A stretch of 64,000 nt of DNA from positions 3,410,501 to 3,474,500 of the forward strand of contig NZ_CP009429.1 in the NCBI RefSeq assembly GCF_001314325.1. Reading direction: 5' to 3'. Below the pieces are notes generated by a model that was not told the origin of the DNA, did not search any database, and saw only the letters and a list, made by a program, of their open reading frames with translations. Origin of the DNA: Sphingopyxis macrogoltabida. Its GTDB lineage: Bacteria; Pseudomonadota; Alphaproteobacteria; Sphingomonadales; Sphingomonadaceae. Shown here piece by piece: positions 34,187 to 45,000 of the stretch; position 1 is the stretch's first letter; every line of letters starts with the position of its first letter. The translations under genes and the position numbers were made by a program.

Positions 34187-35995
34187 ATGGGGTATCTGGG
34201 GGATCACGCGAAGGCCGACAGCGGGCGATTGAAGGCCGTTCTGTCCGGTTCGGCGGCGCTAGCGGCCTTAGTTGTTCCCGGCGCAGCGCTGGCGCAGGCG
34301 ACGCCGCAAATCCCGACGCGCGAAGAGATCCAGCAACCGGTGCTGCCCCCCGCGGTTCCGCCGGGCGAACAGATCGTCACCGCCGACGACAGTATCGAAC
34401 GCGCGCCCTGCCCGCTCGCCAATCCTGAATTTTCGAACGTCCGTATCACGCTCCGCAGCGTGCAATTCCGGGCCGTCGACGGGATCGACCCGGCGATGCT
34501 CGACGCAAGCTGGTCCGATCGCGTCGGGCAGGAAGTGCCGGTTTCCGTCGTGTGCGACATTCGCGACCGCGCGGCGACGATGCTGCGCGCACGCGGCTAT
34601 CTCGCCGCGGTGCGCGTGCCGCCGCAGACGATCGACGACAGCATTGTCCGCCTCGACATTCTCGCCGCCCGCATGACGCGCATCGAGGTCCGCGGCGATG
34701 CGGGCGCCAACGAAGGACTGCTCCAGCGTTACCTGTCGCGGCTCGATGATCAGCCGGTGTTCAATATCGTCGACGCCGAACGCTATCTGCTGCTCGCGCG
34801 CGACATTCCGGGCATGGACGCGCGGCTCACGCTGCGCCCCGGCGGCGCGCCCGGCGAGGTCGTCGGCGAGGTGACGGTGGCGCGGACGCCGGTGATGTTC
34901 GACGCCAATATCCAGAATTTCGGATCGCACGATGTCGGCCGTTGGGGCGGCGTCGCGCGCGTCCGCTTCGCCGGGCTGACCGGCATGGGCGACCTGACCA
35001 CCGCAAGCTTCTATGCCAGCGGCGACCCCAAGGAACAGAAGGTGCTGCAGCTCGCGCACGAGTTCCGGGTCGGCGGCGACGGGCTGCGCTTCGGCGCCAA
35101 TTACACTTATGCCTGGACCCGCCCCGACATCGCCGGCTTGCCGATCAAGTCGAACACCCAGATCGTCAGCCTGTTCGCCGCCTATCCGCTCATCCTGACG
35201 CAGGCGCGGCGCCTGACCCTCGCCGGCGGGATCGACATTATCGACCAGGACATCGGCCTCGGCCCCGTCCCGCTCAACCGCGACCGGCTGCGCGTCCTCA
35301 ACCTGCGCGCCGACGCCGGCTGGATCGACGCCGCCTCGATCGCCGGACGCAACGGATACAGCCCCGCCGAACCGCGTTTTTCCTTCGCCACCTCGGTCGA
35401 AGCGCGGCAAGGGCTGAACGCGCTCGGCGCGAGCAAGAATTGCGGCCCGACGGGCGCCGCCTGTTTTCTGCCCGGCCGCGTGCCGCTGACCCGTATCGAG
35501 GGCAAGCCGGACGCTTTCCTCGTCCGCGCCAATGCGAACGCCGAATGGCGGCCGACGAAATTGTTCACGCTGGCCGCGGCGCCGCGCGCGCAATGGGCGA
35601 GCGATCCGCTCCTCTCCTATGAGGAATTTTCGGGCGGCAATTTCACCGTCGGACGCGGCTTCGATCCCGGCACGATCATCGGCGACAGCGGCGTCGGTGT
35701 CGCGCTCGAGGCGCGTTACGGTTCGTTCGTCCCCGCCAATACCAAGAGTTTCGCTTTCCAGCCCTTCGTCTTTTTCGACGCCGGCTGGGTATGGAACAAG
35801 GATCGCGCCTTCGCAGGCCTCAATCCGCAGAAACTCTATTCGGCCGGCGGCGGTGTGCGGGTCGCCTATGGCGCTCTTGCTCGCGTCGACGTGACCCTCG
35901 CGGTGCCGCTCAATCGGGCCGGCTTCCTGACCGAGCGGCCCGACCCGCGCTTGCTGGTTTCGCTGACGACCCAATTCGGCGTGCGGGCGCGCTGA
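34187..35995 (+). CDS. TpsB outer-membrane transporter (ShlB/FhaC/HecB family)
   Basis: 602 residues from the ATG at 34187, with AAGGGG five bases upstream. A signal peptide ends near AALVVPGAALAQA, followed by a linker, POTRA-type domains (NVRITLRSVQFRAVDGI, ARGYLAAVRVPPQTIDDSIVRLDILAARMTRIEVRG) and a C-terminal beta-barrel with alternating residues and terminal aromatic strands (YGALARVDVTLAVPL, LLVSLTTQFGVRAR). It recognises the TPS domain of its TpsA partner in the periplasm and exports it. The partner gene follows with almost no gap. Confidence 0.93.
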   Translation: MGYLGDHAKADSGRLKAVLSGSAALAALVVPGAALAQATPQIPTREEIQQPVLPPAVPPGEQIVTADDSIERAPCPLANPEFSNVRITLRSVQFRAVDGIDPAMLDASWSDRVGQEVPVSVVCDIRDRAATMLRARGYLAAVRVPPQTIDDSIVRLDILAARMTRIEVRGDAGANEGLLQRYLSRLDDQPVFNIVDAERYLLLARDIPGMDARLTLRPGGAPGEVVGEVTVARTPVMFDANIQNFGSHDVGRWGGVARVRFAGLTGMGDLTTASFYASGDPKEQKVLQLAHEFRVGGDGLRFGANYTYAWTRPDIAGLPIKSNTQIVSLFAAYPLILTQARRLTLAGGIDIIDQDIGLGPVPLNRDRLRVLNLRADAGWIDAASIAGRNGYSPAEPRFSFATSVEARQGLNALGASKNCGPTGAACFLPGRVPLTRIEGKPDAFLVRANANAEWRPTKLFTLAAAPRAQWASDPLLSYEEFSGGNFTVGRGFDPGTIIGDSGVGVALEARYGSFVPANTKSFAFQPFVFFDAGWVWNKDRAFAGLNPQKLYSAGGGVRVAYGALARVDVTLAVPLNRAGFLTERPDPRLLVSLTTQFGVRAR

Positions 35996-36023
35996 CGTGA
36001 CTTTTGCATCGAGGATGACTGCC

Positions 36024-39000
36024 ATGCGTGCCATCTCCACCCCGTCGCCGGTCCGCCATGGCAAAAGGCACCTGCTCGAAAGCTGCGCCATCGTGGCGGG
36101 GATGGCCGCGCTGGCCTACGGCGGCCCCGCGCTGGCGCAGGGTGTAGCTGGAACCGGGCAGGTCGTCGCCGGACCGGGCCTCAGCGGCGCGACCATCTCG
36201 CCCCCCGCACCGCTCGGCCCGACCGCACCCCCCAACACGACACAGGTCACCACCACAGGTCCGCAAACGATCATCAACTGGACGCCGACCGATACCAGCA
36301 CCGACACCGCACTGGGCGCGATCGATTTCCTGCCTGCGGACAACAACCTCGAATTTTACGGCACTGGCCAATATACAGTGCTCAACCGCTTCATCGGCCC
36401 CGCATCCGCGGCACGGCAGATCGGAATCAACGGCACGGTCAACGGCTATATCGGGTCACCCTTTGCAAGCGGCGGAAACACCCAGGGCGGCAATATCTGG
36501 TTTTACAACGCCGGTGGTATCCTGGTCGGCGGCAGCGCGACCTTTAACGTCGGCAGCCTGCTGCTCACCGCGAACAACATCGACACGGCGGATGGGCTGT
36601 TCGGACCGGGCGGTGAAATCCGCTTCCGCGGCGTGGCCGGGACTTCGGAAGTCCAGATCGCACAGGGCGCAACGGTCAATGCCCTGACGGTCGGCAATCC
36701 GGGCGGCAGCTATGTCGCGCTGGTCGCGCCGCGCATCGTCCAGCGCGGCCGGGTGCGTACCGACGGATCGACCGCCTATGTCGCGGCCGAACAGGCCGAT
36801 ATCAGCATCAACAACGGCCTGTTCGACATCAATGTCACCGTCGGCGCCGCCGATGGCGATGTCATTACCCACAGCGGCGTGACGACGGGCCCGGCGCACC
36901 AGCAGGGCGATACCGACCAGAACCGTATCTATATGGTCGCGATTCCGAAGAACGACGCGGTGACGATGCTGGTGTCGGGCCAGATCGGTTACGAAGACGC
37001 GCTCTCGGCGCAGGTCGATCCCGACGGCGCGGTGCGTCTGTCGGCGGGTTATAATATCGTCGACGGCGAATTTGCGGCGGCACCCGTCGCGACCGGCACG
37101 GCCAATATCACCGTCAACGATACGCTCTTCCTCAGCGATGTCGTCGCGCATGCCAGCGGCGCCTTTACCGGCCGGCCATTGAGCGAAATTCCGCCGCCGA
37201 TCTTCGACACACCCGACTTCGCCCATGTCGGCCGCATCTCGGTACAGGGCAACGCGACCTTCATCGGCGACGAGAGCACGACGATCACCGTCGACACGAA
37301 CCGTTTCGTCGGCGCGACCGGCGACCTGATCATTCAGACCGGAGCGGCCGGCGGCGTGCCCGGAGCGGTGAACGTCAACGTCGACGGCGGCCAGATATCC
37401 GCAAGCAATCTGTCGATCCTCGCCGATGGTGCGGTCGATGCGGCAACCGGCGACAGCCGCGGCGGCACCGCCGCGCTGACCGTTTCGAACGGCGGCTCTG
37501 CAAGCGCGGTCGGAACCGTCACCGTCTCGGCGAACGGCATTGCCGGACGCGATACGGCCGGTGCCGGCGGCGACGGCACGGGCGGCACCGCCACGATCAC
37601 CGTGACCGGATCCAATCTGGCGACCGGCGTCGCGAGCCGGGTTGCCGGCAACACCATCGTCGCAGCGGCCAACGGCGTGGGCGGCGGACTCGAGGACGGC
37701 GGCTCGGGCATCTTCACCGCCTCCGACCAGGGCGGCAGCGGCACCGGCGGTAACGTGACGATCAGTGTCCAGGACGGCGCCTCGCTCACCGCGACCGACG
37801 GCTCGGTGACCGCGAGCGCGAGCGGCTCGGGCCAGATCGGCAATATCCAGTCGGGCAATGGCACGGGCGGCGCGGCACGGATCGAAGTCGCCGGCGCGGA
37901 CAGCGTCTTCGACACGCCGACGACGACGATCGACGCTTTCGGAGCAGGCGGCGGCAGCATATCCGACATCGTGATCGGGACGATCCCGTCGCAGGGCGGC
38001 GGCTCTGGCCGCGGCGGATCGGCGACCCTGAGCATCGCCGGCGATGCAACGACCGCGATCAATCCCGGCGCCACCAGCCTGAACGTCACCGGCAGCGGCG
38101 GCGGCGCGGTCGGCGCCGAAAATGTCGCTGGCGGGAACGCGGTCGGCGGCACTGCGACGGTCGAGGCCAGCGGGCTCGTCGCAGTCACCTTTCCCTCGCT
38201 CACGGTAACCGCGGACGGATTCAGTGGCGGCGCCTCGTCGCCGAGTTTGCTGACCGGGCAGAGCGGCAACGCCACAGGCGGAACGATCAACGTCACGGCC
38301 GACAATGGCGCAACGCTGACCGTCGACGCGAACGTGCAGCTCTTCGCGGCAGGGATCGTCGCGTTCAGCGAAAATCTTGGTAGCGGCCTTGGTGGCAACG
38401 TGACTGTTTCCGCCGAGGATGCCGGTACGATCGACGTTGCCGGCGGCATCGGAATCGATGTTTCGGGCGGTGGCTTCGGCACCAGTATTTCCGAAAGCGG
38501 CGGCAGTGGCACCGGCGGCAGGGTCAATTTGCTGGCGGCGCGCAGCGGCGTGTTGACGGCGTCGCGATATGACGTGGTGGCGAGCGGGCTGACCGCGAAT
38601 GTCCGGGGCACGGGTGGCCCGGCACAGGGCGGCTTCGTCAATATCGAGGCGACCGCCGGCGGCAGCATTGCGGCGACCGACGTCAGCCTCGGCACGATCA
38701 TCGACGCCAGCGCGCTGAGCGGCGTCAGCGCCGACGGATCGGTCGCCGGCGGCGGCACCATCCAGATCACCGCCGGGGGCGGCAGCATCGACTTCAATGC
38801 AACGACGACCCTCCAGGCGAGCGGCGTGTCGGGCGGCGCGACGAACGCCGGCAGCAGCACGACCGGCAATGGCGGCTTCATCCAGATCCAGGTCCTCGAC
38901 GACCCCACGGGCCCCAGTTCGATCGCCTTCGACACCTTGCAGGGTGGCGCCGACGGGCTCACCGCCGTCGATGTCGAATCCGCGCCCGGCTTTGAGCAAA

Positions 39001-42000
39001 GCGCGGGCGACGGTCAGGGCGGAACAATGGCGATCTCGGTCGCGGGCGGCACCTTTACCGCGAATTCGATCAACGTCACCGCCGACGGCTATGGCGGCGG
39101 TGTCGGCACGGCGAGCGGGACCGGGCGAGGCGGCACGGCAAGCTATACCCAGACGGGCGGCACCGTGACCGTCGGCGACATGGCGATCAGCGCCAGTGGC
39201 TTCGGCGGCTTCGCACCCGATGTGTCGGGCCAGGGACTTGGCGGCAATGCGACGATCGACCTGCTCGGCGGCACGCTGACCGGCGGCGATATCGTCGCGA
39301 TGGCTGTCGGCATCGGCGGCGCCGGCGCCATGGGCAATGATTTCGACCCCGCGGGCGCCATCCCCAGCGGCAGCGGCGGCGAAGGGCAAGGCGGCACCGC
39401 GACGATCACCGTCGACGGTGCGACGGTCGATGCCAGCACCCTCGCGGCCTATGCCACCGGCAGCGGCGGGACGGGCGGCGTATTCGTGGCGTCGTCGTTC
39501 GGCGACCCGCCGGGCAACGGCGGCGACGGCGGCACCGGCCTCGGCGGCACCGCAACGGTCACCGTCGCCACCGGCACGGTCACGGCAGCCGGCATCCTTG
39601 CCGATGCCGCCGGGATCGGCGGCGAAGGCGGCACCGTCTTCGCATCGAGCAGTTCGGGCGTCCCGGTCGGCACCGGCGTCGGCGGCAACGGCGGCGAGGG
39701 CCGCGGCGGCAACGCAACGATCGATTTCACCGACGCAGCGACAGTGACCGGCGACATCACCAGTTCGGCGGCCGGGATCGGCGGCAGCGGCGGCGGCGGC
39801 TTTTCGGGCGGCAACGGCGGCCTTGCCATCGGCGGGCTCGCGCAAGCGATCGTCACCGGTTTCGATGCGGGAACGCTGGCGGTCACCGTCGATGCGAGCG
39901 CGGTCGGCGGTAACGGCGCCGACGGCAGCAATGGCACCGGCGGCCGCGGCGGCGACGCCCGCGGCGGGACGGCGCGCATCGAAGCGACGGGGGCCGGCGC
40001 CAGCGCGACCGTCGGTCAGGCCAATTTCGTCACCGACGGCGTGGGCGGCAACGGCGGCAATGGGGGAATTCCCTTTGGCGCAACGCCCGATGTCGCGCCG
40101 CGCGGCGGCGATGGCGGCACCGGCGAAGGCGGCGCGCTGGAAGTCGTCGCCAGCGGCGGCGCGACCGTCCTACTCGGCCCCGATACCAGCGGCACCGTGG
40201 CGCTCGGCAGTCGCGGCACCGGTGGCAACGCCGGCAACGGATCGGCGGCCGCCTTCCTCGACGGATCGCAGGGCGGCGACGGCGGCAATGGCGGCGGCGC
40301 GATCGGCGGCACCGTCCACCTGCTCGCGAGCGGCGGCACGATCACCTCGAACGGTGTCCCGGTGGATATCGCCGTCGATGGGACCGCAGGCGTCAGCGGC
40401 AGCGGCGGCGCCGGCACTGGCACCGGCGCGGACGGTGCCAGCGGCAGCAGCAACGGCACGACCGGCGGCCGGGTCAGTTTCGAAGCCTTCAGCAATCCGG
40501 GCGAAGCCGGCCAGATATCATTGGGTGCCACGACGATCGCCGCGAACGGCGACAGCGCCGGGCGCATCGAGATGCGCGCCGAGGGCACGATCGCGATGAC
40601 GAGCCTCTCGGCCGAAGCGCTGGGCCTCGCCCCGCCGACCAATCTCGACACCGACACCGCCAGCACCGGCATCTTCATGAGCGTTTACGGCGATACAGGC
40701 GCGATCACGACCACCGGCGCAATGTCGCTCAACACCGGCAGCTCGATCGGCGTCTATGCGCAGGCGGCCGGGACGGTTGCGGCGGGCGGCGACCTGACGA
40801 TGCAGGCGGCCGACGAGATCGATATCCGCCACGATTTCCGCACCGGCACCGCGCCGACCATCGCGGCGGGTGGCGCCATGTCGATCAACGCCGCAGTCAG
40901 CATCCGCGCCCAGACCGGCAGCTTGCTGAGCGCCGGGACGTCGCTTCTGCTCAACGCTTTCGCTTCCAACGGCGGGATCAATGTCGACGGAATCGAAGCG
41001 GGCACGTCGACGCTCATCCTCTCGCAGAATGTCGCGCGCGTCGGTTCGTCGACCAGCGGCGACGACCTGACCATCAATTCGTTCCTCATCGACGTCGGCA
41101 GTGCCAACGCCGGTGACGATATCAGCATCATCGGCAATAATTTGACGCTCGGCACGCTGACCACCGACGGCAGCGGCCTCGACTCCGAAATCGACGGATC
41201 GAACATCTTCCTTCAAAGCGCCGCGGCGACGACGGTGACGCATGCCGAAGCCGATAATGATTTCACCGCCGTCGTCGGCAGTTTCCAGACCGGGCTCAAC
41301 TCGATCATCACCGGCGGCGACATCATCGTCAACTCGCCGGGTGCCGTCGACCTTGGCAATTCGACCGCGGGCGGTTTCGTCTCGGTGAACGGCCAGTCGA
41401 TCGCCTTCAATGCGATCGACGCCGGATCGACGGTCTTCCTGACGGCAACGGGCACCGTCCCCGGCGCCGCAGGCATCGGCGGCGTCTCGATCGATGCCGG
41501 CGACAATATCAGCCTGAATGCGACCGAGATCGGAATCACCGGCACCGTAGCCAGCGGCGGATCGATCGTCGCGAACGGCAGCGCCGGCGCGGTCGCGATC
41601 GACACCGCCAATGCCGACGATACCATCTTCATCGAAGCGACCGGCGATATCACCGGCGCCTACAACGGCTTCCGGGGCGTATCGCTGAACGCGGGCGGCG
41701 ATATCGCCGGTTCGGCCAGCGCAACCGGTTTCGAAAGCTCGAGCAGCGGCACCCCGATCGCGGCCAGCGTGTTCGTCGATGCGGGCGGCGACGTCACCCT
41801 GACGTCGGGCAATGCCGCGGGGATGTACGGCGTCAATGCCGGTGGCAGCGCGACGCTCACCGGCGTCAGCGCCGGCGAGGATTTGCTCGTCCGGGCCGGC
41901 ACCACCGCCAGCCTGACCAACCTGACCGCAGGCGACGACCTGACGGTGCAGGCGCCCGGAACGATCACCGCGGCCGGCCTGCTCACCACCGGCACCGGCC

Positions 42001-45000
42001 CCGACAACCAGTCGATCGATTACAGCACCGGTTTCGACGTCATCACCTCGTCCCCCGACGGATCGAACATCGTTCTGACCTCGACCGGCGGAAATGTCGC
42101 CGCAAACAGCGCGAACGCTTTCGACAATCTGACCGTCACCGCGGCGGGCACCTTGTCCTCGACGGGATTGCTGCAATCGGGGCTGGTGACCAGCCTGACG
42201 GGCAACCTCGTCAATCTGACCGCGGTCACCGCGGGCACCGACATCGGCGTCAATTCGGCCAGCGCCGCATCGGCAACCGGCGCGCTCGCCGCCGGGCACG
42301 ACGTGACGGTCGTTGCCGCGGCCAACGTCAATATCGCCGAACTCGATGCCGGCGACGACGTGAGTGTCAATGCGGGCGGCACCGCCCGGATCGGCGCCGC
42401 CTACAGCTATGGCAGCGGTCTCGACAATGAAGGCAATGGCAGCAACATCGGCATCACCGCCGGCGGCGCGCTGATCCTTGCCGGCATCGTCCAGTCGGCA
42501 GGCAATGTCACGCTGCAAGGCCCGTCGGTTTCGACCGCGGCGATCGACGCCGCCGGCGACGTCGCCGTCACGGCCACGGCGGGCAGCATCGTCGCAAACG
42601 GCGACATCAGCGGCTTCCGCATCACCCTCGATGCCGCCGGAAACATCAGCCACGCGGCGAACAGCCGGATCGACGCCGACTTCACGCTGCGGCTCGACGC
42701 CGACGGAAACATCAGGGTCGGCACGGCGTCGTCGGGCGACGACATGTTCCTGACGGCGGGCGGGACGATCACCGGCGGGGCACTCACGTCGGACCGGAAC
42801 ATCCTCCTTTTCGCCGACCAGGCGGTCAACCTGACGGGCGACGCCAGCGCCGGGCTTGCGCTGCGCATCGAAGGCAGCGCGGTCGACCTTGGCGACATCG
42901 CGGTCGATGCCGCCGAGCTCGGGATCACCGCGACGAGTGGGGGCGTCCAGTCCACCGGAGCCATCAACGCCAACGGCCCGGTCACGGTGGTCGGCGCGGG
43001 CGCGGTTTCCATGACCGGCGACATGATCACGCGCAGCGTGATCAACATCAGCGGGGCATCGGTCACGGTCGGGAATGTGACCGGCAGCGATTCGATTAGT
43101 CTCATCGCCAGCGACGGCGCGGTCAACTCGACGGGGACGCTCGACGCCGGGCGCAACATTTTCATCTCGACCACCGACGGCGGCAGCTTCAACCGCATGG
43201 TCGCGGGCGACGACATCGCCATCAATGGCAGCGGCGACATCGATATCGCCTTCATGAATGCGACCGGCGACAATCCGGACGGCGAAGAGATCGGCAGCAA
43301 TGTCGGCATCAACCTGACCGCGGGCAACGTCTTCGTCGCGCATGGCGAGGCGGCGGACGATTATGTCGTCAACGCGACCAGCTTCCGCACCGGGCTCAAC
43401 TCGATCATCGCCGGCGGCAATATCGACATCACGACCGTGGGTGCGTCCGATCTGGGCAATTCGACCGCGGGCGGATCAATCACGGTCGCTGCGCAATCAA
43501 TCGCGTTCAACACGCTCGATGCCGGGGCGACGATCAACCTCACCGCGAACGGCACCGCGGCGGGTGCCGAAGGGATCGACGGGGCGACGGTGATCGCGGG
43601 CAGCGACATCAACATGAACGGCAACAGCATCGCGATCACCGATTCGGTGACCGGCGCCGCCAATTTCTTCGCGATTGGCAGCGGCGGGGCGGTTGCGGTC
43701 GCCCGCGCCGATGTTACCGGCACCATCTCGATCTTTGCCAACGGCAATCTGACCGGGACCTATGTCGCGGGGAACAATATCTTCCTCGATTCGGCCGCCA
43801 ATATCACCGCATCGGCGAATGCGAACGGCGGCAACCTGTTCGTCGACGCCGCGGGCAATGCGACGCTGACCGACAGCGGCGCGGCGAGCATGTTCGGGGT
43901 CAATGCCGGACAGGCGGCATCGATTACCGGAGGCACGGCGGGCGAAGACCTGCTGGTCATTGCGGGGACGACGGCGAACCTGTCGAACGTAACCGTGGGC
44001 GACGACGTCACCGTCCGCGCCAACGGCGCGATCACGGCGCAGGGTGTCCGCACCACGGGCGCCGGCACCGATAACCGCGCACTGAGCTTTTCCCCCGCCA
44101 GCGGCTTCACCATCAGCTCGGGCGAAGGCACCTCAGCCACCGACGGCGCCGATATCGTCATGGCGTCGGCCAGCGGCGCGATCAACGCTGGCGGGCTGTC
44201 GGCGGGCGACGATATCCTGCTAACGGCCGCGACTGCGCTGACCCTAAATGGCGCCACGACGCTCGGCCTCGGCATCACCGGTGGCGACAGCAGCATCCGC
44301 ACCCAGAGCGCCAGCGCGGTGCTCGGCGGCCTTGCGGCGGCTAGCGACGTGGTGGTCGATGCCAGCGGCGCGATCGCGGTCAACAGCCCGTCGACCGCCG
44401 GCCGCGACGTGATCATCAACGCCGCCTCGGCCAATATCGCGATCTTGACGAATCCGGCGGGCGATCCGGTCGATACGCTTGCCGCCGGACGCGACCTTTC
44501 GATCCAGACGGCGGGAGCCATCGCCGGCGGCAGCGTGAGCGCCGGGCGCGACCTGACGCTGTCGGCGGGGTCGACGATCGACATCGCGCGCGCCTCGACC
44601 GCAGCAGGCGGATCGCTGACACTCGACGCGGCCGCCGGCATCACCGCCGCCTCGCTGGGCGGCGGCGGCGCGACCAGTCTGACGAGCGCCGACGGAGCCA
44701 TTGTGGTCGGCAACCTTGCTTCGGCGGGACCGGTCAGCGCCATCGGCGACAGCGTCGCGATCGACGGAGCGGGCAATCTGATCTTCAGCCAGCTTCAGGC
44801 GGCGGGCGGCAACGCCCGGGTTACCACCGGCGGCAATCTTGCCATCACCGCCGGAACGGTCTCCGGCGAAGCGCGGCTGTCCGCCGGCGGCAACCTTGCC
44901 GTGACCCGCCTCGATGCCGGCGATGCGATCCTCGCATCGAACGGCACGATGACGCTCGGCAATGTGACCGCCGACGAAACCCTCGCGGCAACCGCACAGT

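Noticed and set aside
36456..39845. Open frame of over 1,100 codons on the minus strand opposite tpsA
   Set aside because: It mirrors the GGC/GCC-rich codons of the Gly-rich TpsA segment. The composition (Arg/Asp/Ala strings) is not protein-like and no ribosome site or motif is seen.
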